This document shows, one piece after another, positions 1-5,105 of a stretch of DNA of 5,694 nucleotides (position 1 is the stretch's first letter; every line of letters starts with the position of its first letter). The position numbers were made by a program, and so were the translations under genes. This DNA comes from Bdellovibrio sp. CG10_big_fil_rev_8_21_14_0_10_47_8 (GTDB lineage: Bacteria; Bdellovibrionota; Bdellovibrionia; Bdellovibrionales; Bdellovibrionaceae). Below the pieces are notes generated by a model. It did not search any database and was not told the DNA's origin. It saw only the letters and a program-made list of their open reading frames with translations. The DNA lies in assembly GCA_002773975.1 (NCBI GenBank), contig PEZR01000168.1, positions 12,041-17,734 on the forward strand, in the 5' to 3' direction.

Positions 1-672
1 CTGGGGGAAATGGCCGGGGGCGTGGCCCATGAGATCAATTCTCCACTGGCTATTATTTCAAGCCTTGCGCAACAGATGATTGAAACCTTGAACGAAAAGG
101 ATGCGGTCCCCTTAAATCAGTTAAAAAAGTCGCTGGCCACGATCGATCGCACGGTTCACCGAATCGCCATGATCGTCAAAAGCCTGCGCAGCATCTCTCG
201 TGATGGTAGCCGCGATCCTTTTGTTCCGACACCTGTGAAGGCAATTCTCGATGAGACTTTTGCTCTTTGTTCCGAACGATTTCGACTCTCAGAAATTCGC
301 CTAAAAAAGCCGACGGTGCCAACCGATCTTCGTTTTTCTTGTCGTGCCACCGAGATCAGCCAAGCTCTTCTTAATCTTCTGAATAATTCTTTTGATGCGG
401 TCTCAGAGACCTCCGACCCCTGGATCGAAGTCACTGTTGAAGACAAACCAAATTACATTGAGATCGCCGTCACCGACAACGGCAAGGGGATCCCCTCAGA
501 CATTCAAAACAAAATCTTCAATCCCTTTTTTACCACCAAAGAAATTGGCAAAGGCACTGGTTTGGGACTGGGGATTGTGTACCGAATTATGAACAACCAC
601 CGTGGCAAAATCGAGCTGGATCTGTCTTCAGCTTTGACTCGCTTTGTTCTCCAGTTTCCAAAAATTCCCTGA
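1..672 (+). CDS. Sensor histidine kinase, C-terminal catalytic part (5' truncated by window)
   Basis: The frame is open from base 1 and ends at TGA 670-672, giving 223 residues. The usual residues L-G-E precede the first ATG at base 10, so that ATG is internal and the true start lies upstream of the window. In window numbering the phospho-accepting His is H10 in the H-box (AHEINSPL), within a HisKA dimerisation helix up to about residue 65. The HATPase_c domain follows: N-box NLLNNSFDAV with the Mg-binding Asn near N129, G1 box DNGKGIP at 159-165, F-box FNPFFTTK at 173-180 and G2 box GKGTGLGLG at 183-191. All ATP-binding motifs are intact, so it should be an active kinase. The HEINSPL-type H-box is common in PAS-containing and NtrB-like soluble or membrane sensors. 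The input domain is not visible and no response regulator is in the window, so the signal is unknown. Its 3' end overlaps the convergent transporter gene by 45 bases. Confidence 0.95.
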   Translation: MGEMAGGVAHEINSPLAIISSLAQQMIETLNEKDAVPLNQLKKSLATIDRTVHRIAMIVKSLRSISRDGSRDPFVPTPVKAILDETFALCSERFRLSEIRLKKPTVPTDLRFSCRATEISQALLNLLNNSFDAVSETSDPWIEVTVEDKPNYIEIAVTDNGKGIPSDIQNKIFNPFFTTKEIGKGTGLGLGIVYRIMNNHRGKIELDLSSALTRFVLQFPKIP

Positions 673-1845
673 GCCCGAACCCTTTTTTGCCAGCAATATG
701 AAAAATACAAGGGCTGCGGCCAAGGCCAATCCAGAGGAAAGTCCAAAGGCCCAGAAGCTCCCCCATCGATCCCAAATCCAACCGCACAACACGCTGGCGG
801 TTAAACTGGAAAGACCTGAAAATCCAACAAAAAGACCAATGGCTGTGGCCTTCTGTTCTTTCGGCGCCACACTCACAATCAAAGCTTTTCCGACGCCATC
901 GGTGGCTGCCGAAAATATCCCGTAAAAAAAGAGGCCGATCAAGATACCCGTCCATGAATGGGTCACCGCAAAGATTCCGTAAAGGCCGGCAAAAATCAAC
1001 AGACCGATTCCAAACACCTTTTCCCGACTCCAACTGTCCGAGAGCTTTCCTGCTGGATAACTCAAAAGCGCATAGACCAAGTTGTAAAAGCAGTAACACA
1101 GAATCACGGCGGTTTGATCTCCACCGATTTCTTGCACACGAAGCAAAAGAAAAACATCCGAAGAATTGGCGACGGAAAACAGAGTCCACACAAAAAGATA
1201 AAAATAAAATTGTGGCGGGAACCGAGACAAAGACTCTTTCAGTGGCTGCTGATTGGCTGGCAATGCCAGTGGTTTTTTTTCAGGAACCTTCAGCACCAAA
1301 AAGGCCGCAATTAGCCCTGGAATCAAGGCCCAGATAAATAACTGCGAGAGAGGCATTCCCGGCACCAAAAATAGGATCAGCAGGGTCAACAAAGGTCCAA
1401 GGGTTGCCCCGGCGGTATCCATCCCCCGATGAAATCCAAAAACTCGACCCAATTGATCGGGTGGCGACCAATCCGCCAACAGCGCGTCTCGCGGCGCAGT
1501 TCGAAGACCTTTCCCCATTCGGTCCAGACCACGACCAAACAAAGCCTGCAGCCAATGCGTGGACATTCCCGTCAAGGGTTTGGCCACAGCGGCGATCATA
1601 TAACCCCAGAAAACGAAAACCCGTCGTTTCCCCAGCCGGTCCGACCATCTCCCGGCATAAATTTTAAGCACACCGGCGATGAGATCAGCGAGCCCTTCGG
1701 TCAAACCCAGCGCCACCATGCTGGCCCCCAACGTTGTGGTCAGGTACAGGGGCCAGATCGGATAAAGCATGTCGCTGGCAACATCTGCGAAGAATGAAAT
1801 GATTCCCAATAACAAAATGGGCCGAGTGATTACACGTGCTTTCAC
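628..1845 (-). CDS. Major facilitator superfamily (MFS) transporter
   Basis: A polytopic inner-membrane protein of 405 residues from the GTG at 1845-1843, with hydrophobic segments along most of its length, consistent with about 12 helices. Near residues 65-75 it has the MFS motif A between helices 2 and 3 (GRWSDRLGKRR), and a half-conserved second copy (GKLSDSWSREKV) in the C-terminal half. The segment GRGLDRMGKGLRTAPRDAL at about 104-122 resembles a subgroup of prokaryotic MFS proteins that I associate with the MJ1317-like group; the substrate is unknown. The frame stays open to a TTG at 1914, which would give 428 residues. I prefer the GTG because the extra 23 residues (R-C-C-N and similar) are not transporter-like, the TTG has no Shine-Dalgarno, and the longer form would cover the palindrome and promoters shared with the divergent gene. 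A TTG at 1851 is a third option. The 3' end runs 45 bases into the kinase gene on the other strand. Confidence 0.9.
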   Translation of the reverse strand: MKARVITRPILLLGIISFFADVASDMLYPIWPLYLTTTLGASMVALGLTEGLADLIAGVLKIYAGRWSDRLGKRRVFVFWGYMIAAVAKPLTGMSTHWLQALFGRGLDRMGKGLRTAPRDALLADWSPPDQLGRVFGFHRGMDTAGATLGPLLTLLILFLVPGMPLSQLFIWALIPGLIAAFLVLKVPEKKPLALPANQQPLKESLSRFPPQFYFYLFVWTLFSVANSSDVFLLLRVQEIGGDQTAVILCYCFYNLVYALLSYPAGKLSDSWSREKVFGIGLLIFAGLYGIFAVTHSWTGILIGLFFYGIFSAATDGVGKALIVSVAPKEQKATAIGLFVGFSGLSSLTASVLCGWIWDRWGSFWAFGLSSGLALAAALVFFILLAKKGSGSGNFWKLENKASQS

Positions 1846-1853
1846 AGACAAAG

Positions 1854-1881
1854 AAACTAGAGCATTGCAACATCTTGTCAA
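1854..1881 (-). promoter_or_regulatory. Candidate sigma70-type promoter of the MFS gene
   Basis: Read on the minus strand, a perfect TTGACA (1881-1876) is followed after 16 bases by TAGTTT (1859-1854), which keeps the T-A and final T of a -10 box. The predicted start of transcription is near 1847, almost on the GTG at 1845, so the mRNA would be nearly leaderless. That fits the lack of a Shine-Dalgarno there. The -10 is weak, so this is a pattern-based proposal. Confidence 0.35.
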
Positions 1882-1887
1882 CAAGAT
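1872..1887. promoter_or_regulatory. Candidate operator: 16-base palindrome between divergent genes
   Basis: The sequence ATCTTGT-CA-ACAAGAT is an inverted repeat with perfect 7-base arms and a 2-base centre. It covers the -35 hexamers of both candidate divergent promoters (TTGACA on the minus strand, TTGTCA on the plus strand). A dimeric regulator bound here would block both. Size and position suit a TetR-, MarR- or GntR-class site, but no such regulator gene is in the window and I cannot assign one. Confidence 0.4.
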
Positions 1888-1903
1888 TGCTCCCCTTGAT
1901 ATT
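1875..1903 (+). promoter_or_regulatory. Candidate sigma70-type promoter of the membrane protein-guaB/guaC unit
   Basis: TTGTCA (1875-1880, five of six consensus bases) is followed after 17 bases by GATATT (1898-1903, four of six). The predicted transcription start is near 1910, leaving only about 7 bases before the ATG at 1917. Its -35 lies inside the palindrome at 1872-1887. It could drive both the membrane protein and the overlapping downstream enzyme gene. Confidence 0.35.
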
Positions 1904-1916
1904 TTCGTCTTCAATC

Positions 1917-2585
1917 ATGAATTCAATGATCAAAAATTTTCTCCGCAATACTTTTTTTCCACTCCTACTGCTAACCATTTTGGGCAGCAGTTCCGATCAA
2001 TGGATCACTTCACTGATGGAGTCCGAACTACTGTCCCCTCAAGGGGCGAGTGGCTGGATTTGGTTCTATGGACTTCTTTCTTTGACCCTCAACCTGCTTT
2101 ATCCCTTGCTCACCACCTTGGTGGTTCTCTCGGGGCTCCAGGGGCAAAAAATAATCCCCTTCATCCGGCAATTTTCCGAGGCTGCGGTCATCGAACAAAT
2201 GCGCGCTTGGGGAAAATCCATGGCTTGGGCTTTTTTGCTGATCATTCCTGGATTGATTCGTTTGTTGGGATATCTTCTCGTTCCTTTCGTCGTCTGCTTG
2301 AACCCAGATTATCAGCGGGGCCAAATCGATGCGCTGAGCGAATCCAGAAAGATCTTTCGGCGTTCGCCCTGGAAAATCACTTTCCTTTTTGTCCTCATTG
2401 CTGGCGTTGTCCCAACCCTAATGACCTCCTTTGATGAATACAAAGTCCTTTGGAAAACGCCGGCCCCCGCATTTGCGCTTTGTGTGGTTGAAATGCTTTT
2501 AAATATCTGTTTTATCTGGGGCCTATGGACGCTCTATCGAAAGGGATCTACCGATGAACCTGCTATTTCAATGGAAAGACATTAA
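1917..2585 (+). CDS. Small polytopic membrane protein of unknown function
   Basis: A 222-residue protein that I do not recognise by name. It has about five hydrophobic segments: roughly residues 12-26, 47-73, 102-128, 153-170 and 185-207, and ends in a short charged tail. Residues 120-156 (L-V-P-F-V-V-C-L, then D-A-L-S-E-S-R-K-I-F-R-R-S-P-W-K-I) recall the recurring 'P-F-V-V ... A-L-x-x-S ... W' pattern of DUF975-like and glycerophosphodiester-phosphodiesterase membrane domains, in which a helix is followed by an amphipathic S/R-rich loop and another helix. This is similarity of pattern only. The start is uncertain: ATG 1917 and ATG 1926 are in frame and neither has a clear Shine-Dalgarno, while a GTG at 1836 would extend the protein back through the operator region. 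The stop lies 32 bases inside the next gene, which suggests co-transcription and perhaps translational coupling, although a functional link to purine metabolism is not apparent. Confidence 0.8.
   Translation: MNSMIKNFLRNTFFPLLLLTILGSSSDQWITSLMESELLSPQGASGWIWFYGLLSLTLNLLYPLLTTLVVLSGLQGQKIIPFIRQFSEAAVIEQMRAWGKSMAWAFLLIIPGLIRLLGYLLVPFVVCLNPDYQRGQIDALSESRKIFRRSPWKITFLFVLIAGVVPTLMTSFDEYKVLWKTPAPAFALCVVEMLLNICFIWGLWTLYRKGSTDEPAISMERH
2541..2545 (+). promoter_or_regulatory. Ribosome binding site of the IMPDH/GMPR gene
   Basis: AAGGG ends 8 bases before the ATG at 2554 and lies inside the end of the membrane-protein gene. It decides the start of the enzyme at 2554 and shows that the 32-base gene overlap is real. 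Confidence 0.7.
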
Positions 2586-3609
2586 AAATCGAAGCCGAGG
2601 CCTGACTTTTGATGATGTTTTGATCACACCATGCAAATCCGATGTCCGTTCTCGCAGAGATCCCCAGCTGACGACTCAATTGACAAAAAAAATCCGCATC
2701 GAAACGCCCATCATCAGCGCCAATATGGATACGATCACCGAGGCTGACATGGCTATCGCCATGGACCAAATGGGAGGTCTCGGAATTTTACACCGCTTTG
2801 TCAGCATTCAAGATCAGGTGGCCTTCGTTCACCGGGTCAAAGAGTCCGGCGCGAAAGTTCTCTCTGCCAGCATTGGCGTGAATGGGGATTATAAAGAGCG
2901 AGCTCTTGCTTTGATCAAAGCTGGAACCAATGTCATCACAATTGATATCGCTCACGGACACTCTTCATCAATGACCGATGTGATGAAGTGGCTCAAAGAC
3001 ACTGCCCCAGAAGTTGAGATTATCGCTGGCAATATGGCCATGCCTGAAGCTGCTCATGATCTCATTCTGGCCGGAGCGGATGCAATCAAAGTGGGCATTG
3101 GTCCTGGGTCCATGTGCACGACTCGCATCATCACCGGATGCGGGGTGCCACAATTAACGGCAATAGCCCTCTGCGCCGAAGTGGCAGAAGAGCACGGCGT
3201 CCCCGTTATTGCGGACGGCGGCATTAAAACCTCGGGCGATATTGTCAAAGCCTTTGCCGCTGGTGCCAGCACTGTCATGCTGGGCTCTATGCTGTCTGGA
3301 ACTATAGAAACCCCCGGTGAAATCAAAAATGGAAAAAAACAATACCGCGGCATGGCTTCCAAGTCTGCCCAGGTCTCCTGGCGAGGGGGAATCCCCGAAG
3401 GCATGGCTCCAGAGGGCGAAAGCACTCAGGTTTCTGTCAAAGGCCACGTGAGAGATGTTATCTTAGAGCTCACAGGAGGCCTGCGCTCAGGCATGAGTTA
3501 TGTCAATGCTACGTCCGTCTTGGAAATCCGCGATCGAACTCGATTCATTGAAATGTCCGCCGCAGGCGTTGGCGAGTCCAGAGCACACGGCCTGAATAGT
3601 CAATTTTGA
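2554..3609 (+). CDS. IMP dehydrogenase / GMP reductase family enzyme lacking CBS domains
   Basis: A 351-residue (beta/alpha)8 barrel enzyme of guanine-nucleotide metabolism, expected in the cytoplasm. IMP dehydrogenase oxidises IMP to XMP with NAD; GMP reductase deaminates GMP to IMP with NADPH. The N-terminal LTFDDVL motif is at 17-23. The K+/catalytic loop GIGPGSMCTT is at 181-190 with catalytic C188, and the phosphate-binding DGGI is at 221-224 with G-S at 244-245. The tandem CBS pair usually inserted after the N-terminal third of IMPDH is absent, and the length is that of GMP reductase (about 345). Residues 264-290 (YRGM ... WRGGIPEGMAPEGES) align with the GMPR-type loop and show no Arg-Tyr dyad of the IMPDH flap. 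In contrast, DIAHGHS at 131-137, VPQLTAI at 198-204 and the C-terminal SAAGVGESRAHG at 335-346 are IMPDH-like. The reaction is therefore uncertain, guaB or guaC. The start is fixed by AAGGG 8 bases upstream. Confidence 0.92.
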   Translation: MNLLFQWKDIKNRSRGLTFDDVLITPCKSDVRSRRDPQLTTQLTKKIRIETPIISANMDTITEADMAIAMDQMGGLGILHRFVSIQDQVAFVHRVKESGAKVLSASIGVNGDYKERALALIKAGTNVITIDIAHGHSSSMTDVMKWLKDTAPEVEIIAGNMAMPEAAHDLILAGADAIKVGIGPGSMCTTRIITGCGVPQLTAIALCAEVAEEHGVPVIADGGIKTSGDIVKAFAAGASTVMLGSMLSGTIETPGEIKNGKKQYRGMASKSAQVSWRGGIPEGMAPEGESTQVSVKGHVRDVILELTGGLRSGMSYVNATSVLEIRDRTRFIEMSAAGVGESRAHGLNSQF

Positions 3610-3687
3610 CGACGCGCCTTAAATTTTAGAAGACGCTTTGTGTTAGTTTAAATTTGGTTAAGTGCCGGAGACTGGACCTCGGTCCTT

Positions 3688-3714
3688 TTGACCTGCCAAT
3701 GGGGATCCTATACA
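3688..3714 (+). promoter_or_regulatory. Candidate promoter inside the guaB/guaC-lysA intergenic region
   Basis: TTGACC (3688-3693, five of six) and TATACA (3709-3714, TATA-type -10) are separated by 15 bases, which is shorter than the ideal 17. AT-rich tracts lie 30-70 bases upstream. No protein-coding start follows on this strand, so if active it would make a short RNA ending at the terminator at 3777-3810. Confidence 0.3.
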
Positions 3715-3740
3715 CTCTGAAAAGAGCTTGCGGGATCCTA
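3702..3740. repeat. Direct repeat of GGGATCCTA, two copies 30 bases apart
   Basis: GGGATCCTA occurs at 3702-3710 and at 3732-3740. The first copy runs into the candidate -10 box and the second lies just inside the putative transcript. Nine identical bases in non-coding DNA at a three-turn spacing could be a regulator site or chance. Confidence 0.4.
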
Positions 3741-3810
3741 GAATGAACTCCAAGCGTTGTTCTAATAACCTGAGATAAAACCCGCTTGATAAGAGCGGGT
3801 TTTATTTTTT
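3721..3810 (+). ncRNA. Candidate small RNA of about 90 nt (or guaB/guaC 3' UTR)
   Basis: Between a promoter-like element (3688-3714) and a strong terminator (3777-3810) there is no ORF of note. The sequence can fold into a hairpin at 3739-3764: TAGAA pairs with TTCTA, then AAC pairs with GTT after a small asymmetric bulge, closing a 7-base loop TCCAAGC. Promoter, internal hairpin and terminator hairpin make the usual layout of an intergenic sRNA. I do not recognise a known RNA family. The simpler alternative is that this is only the 3' untranslated end of the upstream mRNA. Confidence 0.28.
3777..3810 (+). terminator. Strong intrinsic terminator, possibly bidirectional
   Basis: AAAACCCGCT (3777-3786) pairs perfectly over 10 bases with AGCGGGTTTT (3794-3803) around a 7-base loop TGATAAG, and is followed by A and six T. 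It terminates transcription from the guaB/guaC side. On the minus strand the same hairpin is followed by TTTTAT from the stem end, so it could also stop lysA transcription, whose stop codon is about 40 bases away. Confidence 0.9.
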
Positions 3811-3844
3811 CTGGCTCCCTCAGTTTCCACCCAAATTCTGCGAA

Positions 3845-5053
3845 TTATTTTAGAAGGATCTCTTTCGGCAAAGGGAATGCATTGTAGAGACTGGCCATCG
3901 ATGCTCCATAGGCACCGGCTTCCGCAACACAAAGCCAATCTCCCTCCTGCAATCCCTGGAAACTTCGATCTTTACCGAAAAAATCAGAGGACTCACACAC
4001 TGGCCCCACAACATCCGCAGTTAAGTTCTCGCCAGATCTTTGAATCAAAGGAAAAATTCGATGAAAAGCTTGGTACAGCGCCGGTCGAATCAAGTGGTGC
4101 ATTCCAGAATTACAAATCACAAAATTTCGATGTGGCGTCTTTTTTATGTACTGAATCTGTGTGAGCAAAACTCCAGCCCTTGCGACCAAAACACGCCCTG
4201 GTTCAAATTGAATATGAGCCTCGAGCCCCTTTAATGATTCGGACAAGACTCGCCCATAAGACTCGATCACTGCGGAATCTCGATCCTCGGATTGACGATA
4301 ATCGAGCCCCAGGCCCCCGCCCACATCCAAGCTTTCAAGAGCAAATCCTTGCGCCCTTAGCTCCTCAAAGATCTTACGCATTTTGCCGAAGGCCTCTGTC
4401 ATCACACTTAAATCCAAAAGCTGCGAACCAATATGAGAGCTCAGGCCCCTCAACTGCAGCTCCGGACGATTCCGAATTTCCGTCAAACATTCTGGCAGCG
4501 AGCTTTCGTCGATGCCAAATTTGTTTTCCTTAAACCCCGTCGCGATATAGGGGTGAGTTTTTGGATCCACTCCGGGATTGATTCTTAAGACCACCACGGC
4601 CATTTTTTTTTGTTCTTTGGCCAGGTCAGAAATTCTTTTCAACTCAGAGGGACTCTCAACATTGAACTGGCGGATTCCAGCCTGGAGTCCCTGGCGAATT
4701 TCATCCTTGGTTTTACCCGCCCCCGAAAAAATCACCTGTTCAGGCCGAAATCCAACGTCCAAAGCATTTTTCATTTCTCCGCCACTGACAACATCAATCC
4801 CAAGACCCTGTTCACGAAACAGATTCAGAATTCCAATATGCGCATTGGCCTTGATCGCATAGTGAATTGAGTAACTTTGCTTCAACGACTTTGATAAAAC
4901 AGATTTAAAAAAATCCAACCGCGTTTGCAGCCCTTGGGCCGAGTAAACATAGAGTGGAGACTCTTCCGGATGAGATTCGGGGTGGACCAAGTCCAGAAGA
5001 CGCACACCATCGAATTGCAGCTCTTGTTTTTGATTGTATTCCAGTTTTGACAC
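3845..5053 (-). CDS. lysA: Diaminopimelate decarboxylase
   Basis: A PLP-dependent fold-III decarboxylase of 402 residues that converts meso-diaminopimelate to L-lysine and CO2, the last step of bacterial lysine synthesis, in the cytoplasm. The PLP-binding lysine is K68 in YAIKAN. Further along are HIGSQ at 207-211, the PLP-phosphate glycine loop GGGLG at 245-249, EPGR at 284-287, the substrate-binding GMHHLIRPALY at 317-327 and the active-site cysteine C353 in VGPVCESSDFF. The C-terminal AGAYGASMASLYN at 379-391 is also typical. Against the common family motifs, D-A-G-M-N is N-S-G-M-H here and C-E-S-G-D is C-E-S-S-D. The length is slightly below the usual 415-420. The GTG start at 5053 is supported by AAGGA six bases upstream. 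It is divergent from an mpaA-like gene that would supply its substrate, and it converges on the purine enzyme gene across a terminator. Confidence 0.96.
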   Translation of the reverse strand: MSKLEYNQKQELQFDGVRLLDLVHPESHPEESPLYVYSAQGLQTRLDFFKSVLSKSLKQSYSIHYAIKANAHIGILNLFREQGLGIDVVSGGEMKNALDVGFRPEQVIFSGAGKTKDEIRQGLQAGIRQFNVESPSELKRISDLAKEQKKMAVVVLRINPGVDPKTHPYIATGFKENKFGIDESSLPECLTEIRNRPELQLRGLSSHIGSQLLDLSVMTEAFGKMRKIFEELRAQGFALESLDVGGGLGLDYRQSEDRDSAVIESYGRVLSESLKGLEAHIQFEPGRVLVARAGVLLTQIQYIKKTPHRNFVICNSGMHHLIRPALYQAFHRIFPLIQRSGENLTADVVGPVCESSDFFGKDRSFQGLQEGDWLCVAEAGAYGASMASLYNAFPLPKEILLK

Positions 5054-5075
5054 TCAGATTCCTTCAAGTTAAGAC
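5047..5075 (+). promoter_or_regulatory. Candidate promoter of mpaA, giving a leaderless mRNA
   Basis: A perfect TTGACA (5047-5052) stands 17 bases before TAAGAC (5070-5075), a weak -10. The predicted transcription start falls near 5082, the A of the mpaA ATG, and no Shine-Dalgarno precedes that ATG. The -35 overlaps the lysA start codon. Confidence 0.4.
5060..5064 (-). promoter_or_regulatory. Ribosome binding site fixing the lysA GTG start
   Basis: On the minus strand AAGGA (5064-5060) lies six bases before the GTG at 5053-5051, an ideal spacing, so the GTG is the likely start although it is not an ATG. Confidence 0.75.
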
Positions 5076-5076
5076 C

Positions 5077-5105
5077 AACCTATGACAACATTTCTCTTTG
5101 GTCAA
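5077..5105 (-). promoter_or_regulatory. Candidate promoter of lysA
   Basis: On the minus strand TTGACC (5105-5100) is followed after 17 bases by TAGGTT (5082-5077). Transcription would begin near 5070, leaving a short leader that just includes the lysA Shine-Dalgarno. The -35 sits inside the first codons of mpaA, and the -10 nearly touches the -10 of the opposing promoter. Confidence 0.38.

Noticed and set aside
587..1189. Open frame on the minus strand within the transporter gene
   Set aside because: It lies in another frame of the well-supported transporter and has Arg/Cys/Trp-rich composition with no domain.
1846..1914. N-terminal extension of the MFS transporter to the TTG at 1914 (428 residues)
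   Set aside because: No Shine-Dalgarno, atypical non-transporter residues, and it would span the palindrome and promoters of the divergent gene. It is kept only as an alternative start.
1836..1916. Upstream GTG start for the small membrane protein
   Set aside because: It would run through the putative operator and promoter and overlap the 5' end of the transporter gene. The added 27 residues look like translated intergenic sequence.
1769..2434. 221-codon open frame on the plus strand across the transporter start and the membrane-protein gene
   Set aside because: It overlaps two better-supported genes, and its translation has no hydrophobic segments or motifs.
3054..3425. Open frame on the minus strand inside the IMPDH/GMPR gene
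   Set aside because: It is opposite a gene with clear catalytic motifs, and its Pro/Ala/Ser-rich translation is typical of a shadow frame.
3674..3689. GGACC-TC-GGTCC followed by TTTT as a terminator of the purine enzyme gene
   Set aside because: The stem is only 4-5 bases with a 2-4 base loop and a short T run, much weaker than the hairpin at 3777-3810.
3610..3776. A tRNA gene in the intergenic region
   Set aside because: No cloverleaf, no T-loop GTTCGA-type sequence and no acceptor stem pairing could be found.
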